Positions 25,748 to 34,926 of a stretch of 36,660 nt of DNA are shown piece by piece. The position numbers and the translations under genes are program-made. Below the pieces are notes generated by a model. The model made no database searches, was not told the origin of the DNA, and was given only the letters and a program-made list of their open reading frames with translations. Position 1 is the stretch's first letter. Each line of letters starts with the position of its first letter. This DNA comes from Alphaproteobacteria bacterium (GTDB lineage Bacteria > Pseudomonadota > Alphaproteobacteria > JAPYRI01): contig JAPYRI010000021.1 of assembly GCA_029941135.1 (NCBI GenBank), positions 1 through 36,660 of the forward strand, given 5' to 3'.

Positions 25748-26569
25748 ATGGGCAGTATGAATAATTCTAGTAACGTTTGGCGGCCCAGGGTCCTCAGTAT
25801 CCTGATGGCATTATTCCTTGCTTTGGGAAGTTTTGTAGTGGCTGCGGATTCAGCCAAAGCCCAGAACGATATCGATTATTCTCTGGATGACGATTTTGAG
25901 GATATTGCCGACGAGGGAAGCGATGACCCGTATGAGAGCTTTAATCGGGCGATGTTCACCTTCAATAATTTCTTTATGACTTATTTGCTGAAGCCATTGG
26001 CAACAGCCTACAATTATGCGCCCGAAATCACACGCGACGGCGTTCGCAATGCTCTTGATAATTTGGATTCACCCAACAACCTCGTAAATGACATGTTACA
26101 GGGCGAATTTATTCGGGCTATGCAAATTGCCGAACGCGCGGTAATCAACACAACAGTTGGCGTGGGCGGCATTATGGATGTCGCATCCGACTTAGGCATT
26201 CCGAAACACAGTGCTGACTTTGGTCAAACCCTGGCGATCTGGGGTGTCGGCGAAGGTCCCTATTTAGTGTTGCCATTTTTCGGCCCGACCAATCCTCGTG
26301 ATGCAATCGGTCTGGGTGTTGATTCGGTTGGCGATCCGCTTAATTTGTGGGCTCGAAATACCGACCGGGAAGCCATCGGATATGGCCGATTTGGCGCAAC
26401 CGCAATCGATTCATACTCCCGAGTCATGGATGATTTAGAGGTGATTGAAGAAACATCGATCGATTTCTATGCCGCGCTCCGCAGCCTATCGCGCCAGCAT
26501 CGCCGCCATCAGATCAAGTATGGCAAATATGAAGGCGGGCCGCCCGTGACGGATGCTGAGAAACCGTAA
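25748..26569 (+). CDS. mlaA: MlaA/VacJ family protein
   Basis: A 273-aa protein of the MlaA (VacJ) family, outer-membrane components that remove phospholipids from the outer leaflet and pass them to MlaC. The signature DPYESFNRAMFTFNNFF is near residues 58-75, followed by NLDSPNNLVNDMLQG and DFGQTLAIWGVGEGPYLVLP, all typical. The signal region (ILMALFLALGSFVVAADSAKA) has no lipobox Cys, unlike the E. coli lipoprotein. A GGAG lies just before the ATG at 25748; the ATG at 25757 is an alternative. It is divergent from hpnM, its likely MlaC-like partner. Confidence 0.9.
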   Translation: MGSMNNSSNVWRPRVLSILMALFLALGSFVVAADSAKAQNDIDYSLDDDFEDIADEGSDDPYESFNRAMFTFNNFFMTYLLKPLATAYNYAPEITRDGVRNALDNLDSPNNLVNDMLQGEFIRAMQIAERAVINTTVGVGGIMDVASDLGIPKHSADFGQTLAIWGVGEGPYLVLPFFGPTNPRDAIGLGVDSVGDPLNLWARNTDREAIGYGRFGATAIDSYSRVMDDLEVIEETSIDFYAALRSLSRQHRRHQIKYGKYEGGPPVTDAEKP

Positions 26570-26703
26570 CTCCCTTCATCGGCCCTTTTCACCGCTTTAA
26601 CGTTTTCATCATTCAGTCATGCGACTGGGCTGTTCATCATGAGCCCCGAAGGTTAATATATGCGTGGTCGTAACAATAATAGTTCTCACAGGGGGTATTA
26701 AAA

Positions 26704-27105
26704 ATGTTCGAAATGACGATGCAAACGTCTTTGGTCTACTCAGCGATCCTCACTTTTGTCATGTTCTTAACGGCGTCCGCCGCAAAGGGCCGGTATTGGA
26801 CAATGGAAGGGATGATATTCGGTATGGGCAATCGGGACACATTTCCCGTAACTTCGCCTTTGGCCGCACGTGCGGACCGGGCTGCTAAAAATATGATCGA
26901 AGGCATGGTTTTGTTTGGCGCCGTTGTAATTGCCGCACAAGGTATGGGCGTGTCTAACGAATCAACCACACTGGGGGCCACATTATTCTTTTGGTCTCGA
27001 GTGGTCTATTTCCCGGTGTACGTCGCCGGAATCCCATGGGTTCGCACCGGTGTTTGGGCTGTGGGATTAATTGGAACCGTAATCATAGGGTGCGAAGCGA
27101 TCTGA
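26704..27105 (+). CDS. MAPEG family membrane protein
   Basis: A small (133-aa) four-helix membrane protein of the MAPEG family, which includes glutathione S-transferases and eicosanoid-type enzymes. The conserved second-helix region ARADRAAKNMIEGMVLFG and the later FWSRVVYFPVYVAGIPWVRT are clear. AGGGGG lies about eight bases before the ATG. Bacterial members are mostly uncharacterised, so no substrate is claimed. It follows mlaA by 134 bases (no feature seen in that gap) and is closed by a strong terminator. Confidence 0.88.
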   Translation: MFEMTMQTSLVYSAILTFVMFLTASAAKGRYWTMEGMIFGMGNRDTFPVTSPLAARADRAAKNMIEGMVLFGAVVIAAQGMGVSNESTTLGATLFFWSRVVYFPVYVAGIPWVRTGVWAVGLIGTVIIGCEAI

Positions 27106-27128
27106 ATTAGATACCACGGATCGATGAC

Positions 27129-27158
27129 GAAGGCGGCGCTTGCGCCGCCTTCTTTATT
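27129..27158 (+). terminator. Rho-independent terminator after the MAPEG gene
   Basis: An 11-bp perfect GC-rich stem (gaaggcggcgc paired with gcgccgccttc) with a two-base loop is followed by TTTATT. It lies 24 bases after the MAPEG stop and should end transcription of that gene, marking the boundary between the lipid locus and the DUF1329 region. Confidence 0.85.
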
Positions 27159-27291
27159 GCCCGCCGCGCGCCAATATGAGAAAACCCATTTTCCCGGTCA
27201 CGATCATTTGATCATCCGTTAATTGCCCCCCATGACTTGCTGGTCTTAGTCTTCCTTACCACCGATTTGTTGACAGCGGCGGGGCCCAATA

Positions 27292-28642
27292 TGCACTTAG
27301 TAAAGTATGGTCGCGACTATACCCGGCTGCGCTTTTTGGAAAGTTTGGGAAAAACGGCTTTGAGCGCCGGAATGCTGCCGCCATTATGGGAAGTGGTGGC
27401 AAAAGATGGCGACATTGGCCGCGCTTATCCGGATGAGGCGCTGTCGATTGAAGCGTACACAGGTGGTGCAATCCAGACCGGAAATGTGATCGACCCGGGT
27501 AACGTGGAAGCGGTACGCGATTTGATCGATCCCCTGATGTGCAAGCAAATTAATACGGATGGACGGATCATTCATATTGCCCCGACGACCACCGAACTGG
27601 ACCGTTTAAGCCCCCGCCCCTCTAACGAAGCGACACTCAAATACCGGGGACGATGCAAACTGGATGCAGATGGCAACGTGAGAGGGATCAATGGTGATCG
27701 CTGGCCGGGCGGAAACCCATTCCCGGATGGCGGTACGGCCCAGAAAATTGTTGCCGCCAACACGCTCTCATTGGGGGTGGCACGACGGTGCACTTTACCC
27801 AATGAAGGAATGGGAAATGGGCGCGGAAGGGGGCCCGAAGTATCACTACCAATATTTGTTTGCAGAGTATTTAGCCGCTGGCCGCACCGTGATGGAGTCC
27901 AATCCCAATCTGCCCGGCCATGACAATACGCTCAGGTTTGTTGCCACCCAATTCACCAGTCCACGCACTGTGCGCGCGACGTCATTGTTGTGTATTTGGC
28001 CCTACGACCAAACCCAGCACACGGATTTCGTTGGCAACATGCCGGCGTTTTGCCCCATTCGTACACGTCGATTGCCAACAACCCGCCGGTTCGAGCCGAT
28101 TGTCTGGGGATCGACATTGTTCCCAACCGACGTTTGGTTAACTGGTGATCCTTATTTGAAATGGGGAAACTTCAAGCTGCTCGTTAAACGGCCGTGGCTG
28201 GGAGCAGTGTCGAACCTCAATTGGTCGGGACAGCGTGACAACTGGGAGCATGGCCGGCACGGCGGCGCCAGCGGACAACGCTACTTCGACACCACATACG
28301 AGCTTGTTCCTGAGGTCTATGTGGTCGAGTTGGAGCCGGTGAAATATCACTGGGCTCGTTATGGCAAAAAACGCATATGGTTCAGGCCCACACTTTAGTG
28401 CCGCTGGCCATGATCGTGTACGACCGGCGCGGCCAGGAACTGAAGCACGTGGACTGGGCGACCCGTTCTGGTCATGGACACACATTCAGTCCCACGACGT
28501 CCAAGACGACCATCTCACAATCGCCCAACAAGTTGGCGAGGTGACCGGAGATGGCGTTCATCGGACGCGTGTCAACGATCCGGCCATTTATGATCTGTAT
28601 TGCTCGGTGAACGCATTGCACAGGTATGAACCGCCGCAATAA
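27292..28642 (+). pseudogene. Decayed DUF1329-like paralogue 1
   Basis: A broken copy of the DUF1329-like genes downstream. It starts MHLVKYGRDYTRLRFLESLG, parallel to the intact copies, but with RLR in place of their RR pair. The first frame holds to about 27770, where an extra base (around 27771, in CATTGGGGGTGG) moves the similarity (HDGALYPMKEW) to another frame. Near 28384 a missing base after WF ends that frame at a TAG, while LVPLAMIVYDRRGQELK continues in the next frame. Around 28440-28465 about 20 residues present in the paralogues are lost and the frame shifts again before GDPFWSWTHIQSHDVQDD. Three separate lesions argue for true decay rather than one sequencing error. Confidence 0.85.
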
Positions 28643-28673
28643 CAGTCGGATAGGACCAGCGGAAGAAGATTGC

Positions 28674-29540
28674 CTATTTGGCCACGATCATCCACATATT
28701 GTCGCCGGTTGGCAGCCGATCCATGATTCCAAACCGCCGCACTTTGAGCCCCGCGATCTCAACTACTTGCCGCAAAGATTTTGGCGTGAAATAGTTTAAA
28801 TGATCGGGAAAGCGAAAACCGCACCATCGAGCTCCCATCACCCGCCGGTTAAGCGAGCCATAATTGGGTACTTTGATCACCGCAATTCCGCCGGGCGCGA
28901 GGGTTCTTGCAAGCTCTTGCAATACCGGCAAAGGCGCCGCTTCATGCTCCAGATATGACCGCAGCAATGCGCCAGTAAAATACGCGTCAGGAAACTTTTT
29001 TAAGCCAAGCAAGGATGGCGCGGTGACAATAGTTCCCTTCCGGGTCGTCAAACGAGCTCGAGCACGATCAGCAAGCTCGCCTGAAATCTCTATCCCGCAC
29101 GGAATATACTCAGGCCCTAAATTTGCCACTTGAGCGCCGTCGCCACAGCCGAGGTCCACTACCGGGCCCGGAGCGGCATAACGAGAAATCAATTCAACAA
29201 TGTCTTTTCTCGGAAACAAATGTAGGCGTGCTCTGGTTTTTTTGCTCAGCTTATAGCCAAAAGCGCGCTCGGTTTCACGGCGTTGTTCTTCTACCTTGGA
29301 AGACTTCTCCCAAGCCAACTTTTCGAACATTTCAGCGTAATCCGGCGCCTTCCCCAGGTAAACAAAACCGCAATCGCGGCAATCAACCACCCGCCAGATA
29401 TCTCGGCAATATCGTTCCTTACCCGTTTCCGGAGTGACCCCGCCACACAGTGGGCAACCGCGCACATGCACGCTGATATCGCCAAAGGCTTCCGACTGCC
29501 AGCTTTGGGCAAGGGGGGGCGCGGGAAATGAAACGTCCAT
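28674..29540 (-). CDS. Zinc-ribbon SAM-dependent methyltransferase
   Basis: A 288-aa class I methyltransferase. An N-terminal zinc ribbon (CPLCGG ... CRDCGFVYLG) precedes the SAM-binding motif VVDLGCGDGAQVANLG and the later LAPGGIAVIKVPNYGSLNRR, the arrangement seen in many methyltransferases of polysaccharide or small-molecule pathways. A late segment RFPDHLNYFTPKSLRQV is also typical of that group. The substrate is unknown. The start at 29540 is preferred over an upstream frame from 29645 because AAGGTGA lies about nine bases before it and the extra 35 residues look non-homologous. It is convergent with the decayed paralogue. Confidence 0.85.
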   Translation of the reverse strand: MDVSFPAPPLAQSWQSEAFGDISVHVRGCPLCGGVTPETGKERYCRDIWRVVDCRDCGFVYLGKAPDYAEMFEKLAWEKSSKVEEQRRETERAFGYKLSKKTRARLHLFPRKDIVELISRYAAPGPVVDLGCGDGAQVANLGPEYIPCGIEISGELADRARARLTTRKGTIVTAPSLLGLKKFPDAYFTGALLRSYLEHEAAPLPVLQELARTLAPGGIAVIKVPNYGSLNRRVMGARWCGFRFPDHLNYFTPKSLRQVVEIAGLKVRRFGIMDRLPTGDNMWMIVAK

Positions 29541-29690
29541 GATGGACGTCACCTTAGCACAAGCTCCTGGCGGCCCTGAGGAGCTTGGTAAATCATTTGG
29601 CCCAAGGTGTTGCGCCACAAGCCCGTCCCTTTCATATTGAACCACGCGGGTGTTAGGACATGGAAGAGAACTGTCTGAGGGGTATGTTGG

Positions 29691-30377
29691 ATGTCTAAGT
29701 TACTTACGCCGGTTAACCTTTGTGTCGCGGCTACCGCCGTCATCACAGCAATTGTTTGGGCGATTTTTGATCAAAACAAAACCGAAAAAGCCGAACAACG
29801 GGATTTTCGCGATGCGTTTTCAAAAATAATCGCGATCGACGAAAATAAAACTGGGGTGGTCTGCCAGGATTGCTGGTTGCACGAACTTAACCGGGATCTC
29901 ACCGTCCTCGTCGACATCAAACGATATATCGTCGATATCCCGCGACTGGACGACATCGATCTTACCGGATCTGACCTGTTCGGTTCATACTTCACCAAGG
30001 CAATTGCTATCAATGGCACTTTTGCCGGTGCCATCCTCGACATGGCGCTACTGGATCAGGCGGATTTTAGCAACGCCGATTTTTCGCGCGCAAATATGCG
30101 CGGCGCCAATATGACAAATGTTAATCTGACGGGAGCCAATCTCTCCGGCGCCGACCTTTCCCCCATGCAAGACACATCTTGGCTGCGCATATTTCGCGGC
30201 AAGTTCGAAGAACATGGGGGGCAAACCAACTTTGGCGGGGCCATCCTAAAGGGGGTGGATTTCACCGACGCCAACCTGACCGGAGTTAAGATGAAGGCTG
30301 CCAAAGATACCGATTCGGCGATTTTTTGTAACACCATTATGCCGGATGGAAATATTTCGAATCGCAATTGCAAATAG
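29691..30377 (+). CDS. Membrane-anchored pentapeptide-repeat protein
   Basis: A 228-aa protein with an N-terminal helix (VNLCVAATAVITAIVWAIF) and, from about residue 85, pentapeptide repeats of the A(D/N)LxG type such as ADFSNADFSRANMRGANM and LTGANLSGADL. They form a right-handed quadrilateral beta-helix. The end, FCNTIMPDGNISNRNC, resembles a recurrent C-terminal cap in such proteins and could form a disulfide. The one-helix anchor suggests the repeats are outside the cytoplasm. Function is unknown. It is divergent from the methyltransferase gene across a 150-base gap. Confidence 0.85.
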   Translation: MSKLLTPVNLCVAATAVITAIVWAIFDQNKTEKAEQRDFRDAFSKIIAIDENKTGVVCQDCWLHELNRDLTVLVDIKRYIVDIPRLDDIDLTGSDLFGSYFTKAIAINGTFAGAILDMALLDQADFSNADFSRANMRGANMTNVNLTGANLSGADLSPMQDTSWLRIFRGKFEEHGGQTNFGGAILKGVDFTDANLTGVKMKAAKDTDSAIFCNTIMPDGNISNRNCK

Positions 30378-30658
30378 CTTAATCGCGTATTTCACTTCTT
30401 CCACTACAGTTGACGTCGCGTCACTTTAGGTTTCCAGGCAAACGAACATTTGATTGATTTTTGTGCCCGCTCAATGGTCCGAAAAGCCTTTGTTTCTACC
30501 ACAAAATAACCATATTCTCGATATATCAATTAGGTGCTTATTAAAAATAGAGCCTTGGCGCTTAGGCGCATTTTAAGAATACGGCCGTATTTTATTACCG
30601 CTTTCATACGGGTGCTCCGACCGACGCTATGCGGTCGATGGGCCAGGAGTATATTTCG
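30378..30658. other. Intergenic stretch before DUF1329-like paralogue 2
   Basis: About 280 bases without a convincing gene. It is AT-rich in its middle and should hold the promoter of the following DUF1329-like gene. An AGGAG ribosome site at 30645-30649 precedes that gene. Minus-strand open frames entering from 31216 are shadows of the downstream gene. No clear operator or terminator was seen. Confidence 0.5.
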
Positions 30659-32047
30659 ATGCATGTGATTAAATACGACAAAAATTATACCCGCCGTTAT
30701 TTCATGGAAGGTGTCGGCAAATCCGCCATAGGTGCAGGCATGCTGGCGCCACTGTGGGATGTCATCGCCCGCGATGGCGATATCTCCAAAGCCTATCCCG
30801 ACGAAGCCTTGGACATTTCGCACTACACAGACGGCAAAATTAACGTCGGCGACGTCATCGACGCCAGCAACGTCGAGTATGTGCGCGACATGATGGACCC
30901 TGGCATGTACTTCCAAATCAGCCAACAGGGACGGCTTGTTGATGTGGCGCCAACCGAGACCGACATCAACCGGCTGAGCCCAGTTAAATTTAACGAAGCA
31001 ACTTTGCGCAATCGCGGCAAACATAAATTCGATAGCATCGGCAACGTTGTAACCAAAGAAGATGGCAGGCCATGGATTGGTGGTCTGCCCTTCCATGAGC
31101 CCAAGACCGCCCGCGAATTTGTTGCCAACAACACACTGTGCTGGGCGCGCTACGATTCCAGTTTCTTCCCCGTAGAAGAATGGGACATGGACAGGCACGG
31201 CAACCAAAAATTTCACTACGAGCTACTCTTCGCCGAATATAAGGCCGTGGGTCGCATTTCGATGAAACCCAGTCCATATATGAGCGGGCATGAGGACAAG
31301 CTCCGCTTCGCTATGGCGCTGTTTACGTCTCCCAGTGACATTAGTGGTACATCAATCGTCAACCATTGGCCCTATGACCAGCGGAAACTTCCTGACTTCT
31401 TTGGTTGGTTGCCACAATTCAAACGCGTCCGGCGCTTTCCCACCAATCAGCGGTTCGAGCCGATGATCCCTGGTTCAACGTTGTTTCCTTCGGACGCCTT
31501 TTTGACCGGGGATCCGTACCTGACGTGGGGCAATTACAAAATCGTTGGTAAAACTCCTTTCCTGGGCGGGGTGTCGAGCAATAACTGGGCAGCGGAAAAA
31601 GACCGCTGGCTTCTCGATCGTTGTGGCGGCACCACCGGTAAGAAATTTTTTCGCACGTCTGTGTCCCTTATCCCAGAGGTATATGCGATTGATCTGTACC
31701 CAACTGGCTATCCCCGTGCCCCGTACGGTAAAAAACGCATCTGGTTCGATTCCCGCAACATCTCCGCCTTTGCCATGGTTGGATTCGACCGCCACGGCGA
31801 AACCTGGAAGGTGTTAGAGGGCGGCGGGGGCGATTATGACAACAAAAAGGGACGAGTGTTCACTGACGATGACGGCAATCCATATATTTCATGGACTTAT
31901 TTCCATTCGCACGATGTCCAATCGGACAATATTAGCACCATCCAACAAGTTTCTGAAATCGATGGCGGCCACAAAGTGCGGATCAACGATCCGGCGGTGT
32001 ATGAAAACTTCTGCACGGTGTCAGCGATCAGGCGGCTGGGCACTTGA
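30659..32047 (+). CDS. DUF1329-like exported protein, paralogue 2
   Basis: A 462-aa protein resembling DUF1329 proteins, which are thought to be periplasmic or outer-membrane lipid-related proteins. The N-terminus has an Arg-Arg segment YTRRYFMEGVGKS followed by a short apolar stretch (AIGAGMLAPLWDVIA), similar to a Tat signal though weak. DUF1329-type landmarks are RRFPTNQRFEPMIPGSTLF, TGDPYLTWGNYKIVG, PEVYAIDLYP and YGKKRIWFDSRN. AGGAG lies nine bases before the ATG at 30659. It has the same length as paralogues 3 and 4 but is the most distant of the intact copies, and carries its own GGGGDYDNKKG loop near residue 395. Function is unknown. Confidence 0.82.
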   Translation: MHVIKYDKNYTRRYFMEGVGKSAIGAGMLAPLWDVIARDGDISKAYPDEALDISHYTDGKINVGDVIDASNVEYVRDMMDPGMYFQISQQGRLVDVAPTETDINRLSPVKFNEATLRNRGKHKFDSIGNVVTKEDGRPWIGGLPFHEPKTAREFVANNTLCWARYDSSFFPVEEWDMDRHGNQKFHYELLFAEYKAVGRISMKPSPYMSGHEDKLRFAMALFTSPSDISGTSIVNHWPYDQRKLPDFFGWLPQFKRVRRFPTNQRFEPMIPGSTLFPSDAFLTGDPYLTWGNYKIVGKTPFLGGVSSNNWAAEKDRWLLDRCGGTTGKKFFRTSVSLIPEVYAIDLYPTGYPRAPYGKKRIWFDSRNISAFAMVGFDRHGETWKVLEGGGGDYDNKKGRVFTDDDGNPYISWTYFHSHDVQSDNISTIQQVSEIDGGHKVRINDPAVYENFCTVSAIRRLGT

Positions 32048-32126
32048 CGCAAGAGTAGTTACCTAAAAAGCAAGCGCCACCCCCTGCATTTAGCGGTGGG
32101 AGGCGTAATTGCATGCGCTCCGCGCG

Positions 32127-33329
32127 CTACTCTTTCAGCATTTCGCCGGCAATAATGATTTTGCGCACTTCCTGCGTGCCGCCACCGATCTCCATTAATT
32201 TGCCGGCGCGATACAGGCGATTAACCTCGGTTTCCCGCATGTACCCCATGCCGCCATGAATTTGAACGGCATCGTCTAAAATCCGAGATGACATTTCGGC
32301 TGCGTAATGAACACCGGCGGCTGTCAATTTATGAATGGATCCACGGCCGCCTTCGCCATGGCTCAATTGATTGCACGCGGCCAAAACCCGGTAGGCAAAA
32401 GTACGCGCGCTCTCCAATTGAACGAACATGGTCGCAAGCTTTGATTGGATCATCTGAAACGAGGCAATAGGCTTGCCGAATTGCTCACGGGTTTTGGCAT
32501 ATTCGACTGACAATTCGAGAGCACGGGCCGCAACTCCGACGCAGATTGGAGAAATCATCGCCCGTTCCAAGTCGAGACCGCTCATCATGACGACGTTGCC
32601 TTGGTTCTCCCTGCCCACCAAATTTCCGGCAGGCACCCGGCAGTCGTCAAACAGCAATTCACCTGTCGGACTGCCCCGATAGCCCATTTTGTCGAGTTTT
32701 TGCGCCACCTTGAAGCCAGGATAATCTCTCTCGACAATAAATGCCGAAATGCCATGCACGCCTTTCTCAGGCTCGGTCTTCGCATAGACCAGCAACACGT
32801 CGGCGTTGGGTCCATTGGTGATAAACATTTTGGTGCCATTGAGGACATAATCACTGCCATCCCGGCGAGCCGTGGTGCGCATGGAGCCCAGGGCGTCCGA
32901 TCCGGCGCCAGGTTCAGTCATGCCCAAGGCTCCAATAAAGGCGCCTGAACACAGCTTAGGCAGGTATTTTCGGCGCTGTCCATCTGAACCGTTGCGGTAG
33001 ATGTTATTCGCGCACAAATTGTCATGGGCCGCCCAACTGAGGGTGATCGCGTGGTTGGCGGCAGCCATGGCTTCGCAGATGACGCCGGTTGTCAGATAGT
33101 CCAGTCCCGCGCCGCCAAACTCCTCCGGAATCGTGAGACCCAAATATCCCATCTCCCCCAATTTCGCGAACGTATCCTCGGGCCACCATTCCTCGTCATC
33201 CATCTTTTGCTGATGGGGATACAATTCCGACATGAAAAATCTCTCCGCCTGATCGCGAATTTCTGTCTGATCGGGCGACAGCTCGAAACTTGGATCGCTG
33301 ACATTCGGGATCATGCTCTCGATCGTCAT
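32127..33329 (-). CDS. Acyl-CoA dehydrogenase, isovaleryl-CoA dehydrogenase-like
   Basis: A 400-aa FAD-dependent acyl-CoA dehydrogenase that introduces a 2,3-double bond in an acyl-CoA and passes electrons to ETF. GAFIGALGMTEPGAGSDA is the FAD/substrate signature and FKVAQKLDKMGYRGSPT the central domain. The catalytic Glu appears to be E255 in SGLDLERAM, the position used by isovaleryl-CoA dehydrogenase rather than the C-terminal Glu of medium-chain enzymes. QIHGGMGYMRE ends the C-terminal flavin contact. This points to branched-chain acyl-CoA substrates, as in leucine or isoprenoid breakdown. It sits between two DUF1329-like genes on the opposite strand. Confidence 0.9.
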   Translation of the reverse strand: MTIESMIPNVSDPSFELSPDQTEIRDQAERFFMSELYPHQQKMDDEEWWPEDTFAKLGEMGYLGLTIPEEFGGAGLDYLTTGVICEAMAAANHAITLSWAAHDNLCANNIYRNGSDGQRRKYLPKLCSGAFIGALGMTEPGAGSDALGSMRTTARRDGSDYVLNGTKMFITNGPNADVLLVYAKTEPEKGVHGISAFIVERDYPGFKVAQKLDKMGYRGSPTGELLFDDCRVPAGNLVGRENQGNVVMMSGLDLERAMISPICVGVAARALELSVEYAKTREQFGKPIASFQMIQSKLATMFVQLESARTFAYRVLAACNQLSHGEGGRGSIHKLTAAGVHYAAEMSSRILDDAVQIHGGMGYMRETEVNRLYRAGKLMEIGGGTQEVRKIIIAGEMLKE

Positions 33330-33350
33330 GGGATTCCTCTAGAGGTTTTC

Positions 33351-33361
33351 TGGTCAGACCA
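33351..33361. promoter_or_regulatory. TGGTC-A-GACCA palindrome, GntR/FadR-like operator candidate
   Basis: A perfect 11-base palindrome TGGTCAGACCA lies 22 bases upstream of the acyl-CoA dehydrogenase start, in the gap shared with divergent DUF1329-like paralogue 3. It matches the TGGTnnnACCA pattern bound by GntR/FadR-family regulators of acyl-CoA genes. A related half-site, CTGGTCA, follows at 33414-33420 nearer paralogue 3. No regulator gene is in the window. Confidence 0.45.
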
Positions 33362-33489
33362 TTTTGTTCCATTTATACTTGGTAAGAGCAACCCTTCTCA
33401 TGAAGAGAATTGTCTGGTCAAACGTATCAAGGACGATGCACTGAGATTTGAACGCACTGCGCGTACCGCCCGCCGGGAAAGCACACGCC

Positions 33490-34878
33490 ATGCACATAAT
33501 CAAATATGACAAGCACTTCAGTCGCCGTTATTTTGTTGAATCCATAGGAAAATCGGCTTTGTATGCGGGCATGCTCTCGCCCCTGTGGGACGTCATTGGC
33601 CGTGACGGCGACATCTCAAAAGCCTACCCGGACGAAGCCTTGTCGATCGAGTTCCTAAGCGGTGGAGCGGTTAAACCCGGCGGTATGATCGATGCTGGAA
33701 ATGCCGAGTCGGTGCGCCATTTGCTGGATCCCGGCACATTCATTCAGATCTCGCAGCAGGGCCGGGTGGTAAAAATGGCCGAAAAGACTACTACCGACAT
33801 TTACAGCCTGAATCCCCGAGCCTATGTGGAAGCGACCCTGCGCAATCGATACAAGGCCCTGTTGGATGCCAAAGGCAATGTGATTGTGGCCGGTAAAAAG
33901 CCATGGATTGGCGGCAACCCGTTTCCCGAAGGAGGGTCTGCCCACAAAATACTGGCGGCGCACGTGCTCAGCTGGGGGCGGCGTGATTCCTCGGCCTATC
34001 CGGTGAAAGAGTGGGACATGAACGCCGCAGGCGAACAGAAGTTCCATTACAACTACTACTTCGTCGAAGTAATGGCGATCGGGCGGACGGTACTCAACCC
34101 TAAGCCCTACATGTCCGATGACCTGGAAACTTTGCGTTATCATACGGCACTGGTGACAGCTCCCTCGGGCAATCTTCGCGGTACGTCGGTGTTTAATCAT
34201 TGGCCCTATGACCAAACCAAGTGGCCGGATTTTTTTGGTTACTTACCGGCTTTCAAACGGGTCTCAAGATTTCCCACCCTGGCGCGATTTGAGCCCATGG
34301 TCCCGGGCTCGACCATGTGCCCGACCGACGTTTGGATGACGGGTGATCCGTTCCTCACCTGGGGAAACTTCAAGTTGAAAGGCGCAGTGCCGTGGTTGGG
34401 AGGCACTTCCGGCACTTGGCAAGGTCAGGCCGACAATTGGGAACACAAGCGTGTCGGTGGCGAGAATGGAAAGAAGTTCTTCGAGTCTACGTTCGAGTTG
34501 ATCCCCGAGGTCTATGCCATTGACATGGAGCCGGTAACCTTCACCCGTTCGCCCTATGCCAAGAAACGCGTCTGGTTCGATGCCCGCACTATGACCCCGT
34601 TTGCAACTGTGGTCTTCAACCGGCAGGGACAACTTTGGAAATCGATTGAGGCCGGAACCTGTTTGTTTAAGATGAACGATGGCACCCAGTGGCCCTTGAA
34701 AGGTGATCCGTATTGGTCGTGGACCTATGCCCATTCCCATGATTTAGAAAACGACTACATCACCATATTCGAGCAAGCCGAACATGTGGACGGCGGCTTC
34801 CACATACGCTTTGACGATCCTAAATTGTACGAACAATATTGTACGATGCAGGCCATCAATCGCTTGGGATCGGGATAA
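33490..34878 (+). CDS. DUF1329-like exported protein, paralogue 3
   Basis: A 462-aa DUF1329-like protein closely similar to paralogue 4 across its whole length. The N-terminus MHIIKYDKHFSRRYFVESIG contains an SRRYFVE segment close to the Tat consensus, followed by ALYAGMLSPLWDVIG. Shared landmarks are KPWIGGNPFPEGGSAH, HWPYDQTKWPDFFGYLP, AVPWLGGTSGTWQ and PEVYAIDMEP. The ATG at 33490 matches the start of all the paralogues; an upstream frame adds an unrelated tail. It is divergent from the acyl-CoA dehydrogenase across a 160-base gap with a FadR-like palindrome. It is followed by paralogue 4 after 48 bases, probably in one transcript. Function is unknown. Confidence 0.83.
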   Translation: MHIIKYDKHFSRRYFVESIGKSALYAGMLSPLWDVIGRDGDISKAYPDEALSIEFLSGGAVKPGGMIDAGNAESVRHLLDPGTFIQISQQGRVVKMAEKTTTDIYSLNPRAYVEATLRNRYKALLDAKGNVIVAGKKPWIGGNPFPEGGSAHKILAAHVLSWGRRDSSAYPVKEWDMNAAGEQKFHYNYYFVEVMAIGRTVLNPKPYMSDDLETLRYHTALVTAPSGNLRGTSVFNHWPYDQTKWPDFFGYLPAFKRVSRFPTLARFEPMVPGSTMCPTDVWMTGDPFLTWGNFKLKGAVPWLGGTSGTWQGQADNWEHKRVGGENGKKFFESTFELIPEVYAIDMEPVTFTRSPYAKKRVWFDARTMTPFATVVFNRQGQLWKSIEAGTCLFKMNDGTQWPLKGDPYWSWTYAHSHDLENDYITIFEQAEHVDGGFHIRFDDPKLYEQYCTMQAINRLGSG

Positions 34879-34926
34879 AGTGGTCTAGACTGGGTGAACG
34901 GAAAATCTGAACGGAGATCACCAGCC

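Noticed and set aside
28361-28642. A 93-aa open frame that could be a separate small gene
   Set aside because: Its second half matches the C-terminus of the DUF1329-like paralogues, so it is the last fragment of the decayed copy.
30530-31216. A 228-aa minus-strand open frame
   Set aside because: It lies opposite the strongly supported DUF1329-like paralogue 2 and shows no family motifs; similar shadows occur opposite paralogues 3 and 4.
32075-32106. GC-rich possible hairpin after DUF1329-like paralogue 2
   Set aside because: Only about five pairs (CCACC/GGTGG) form and no T-run follows, so it is not called a terminator.
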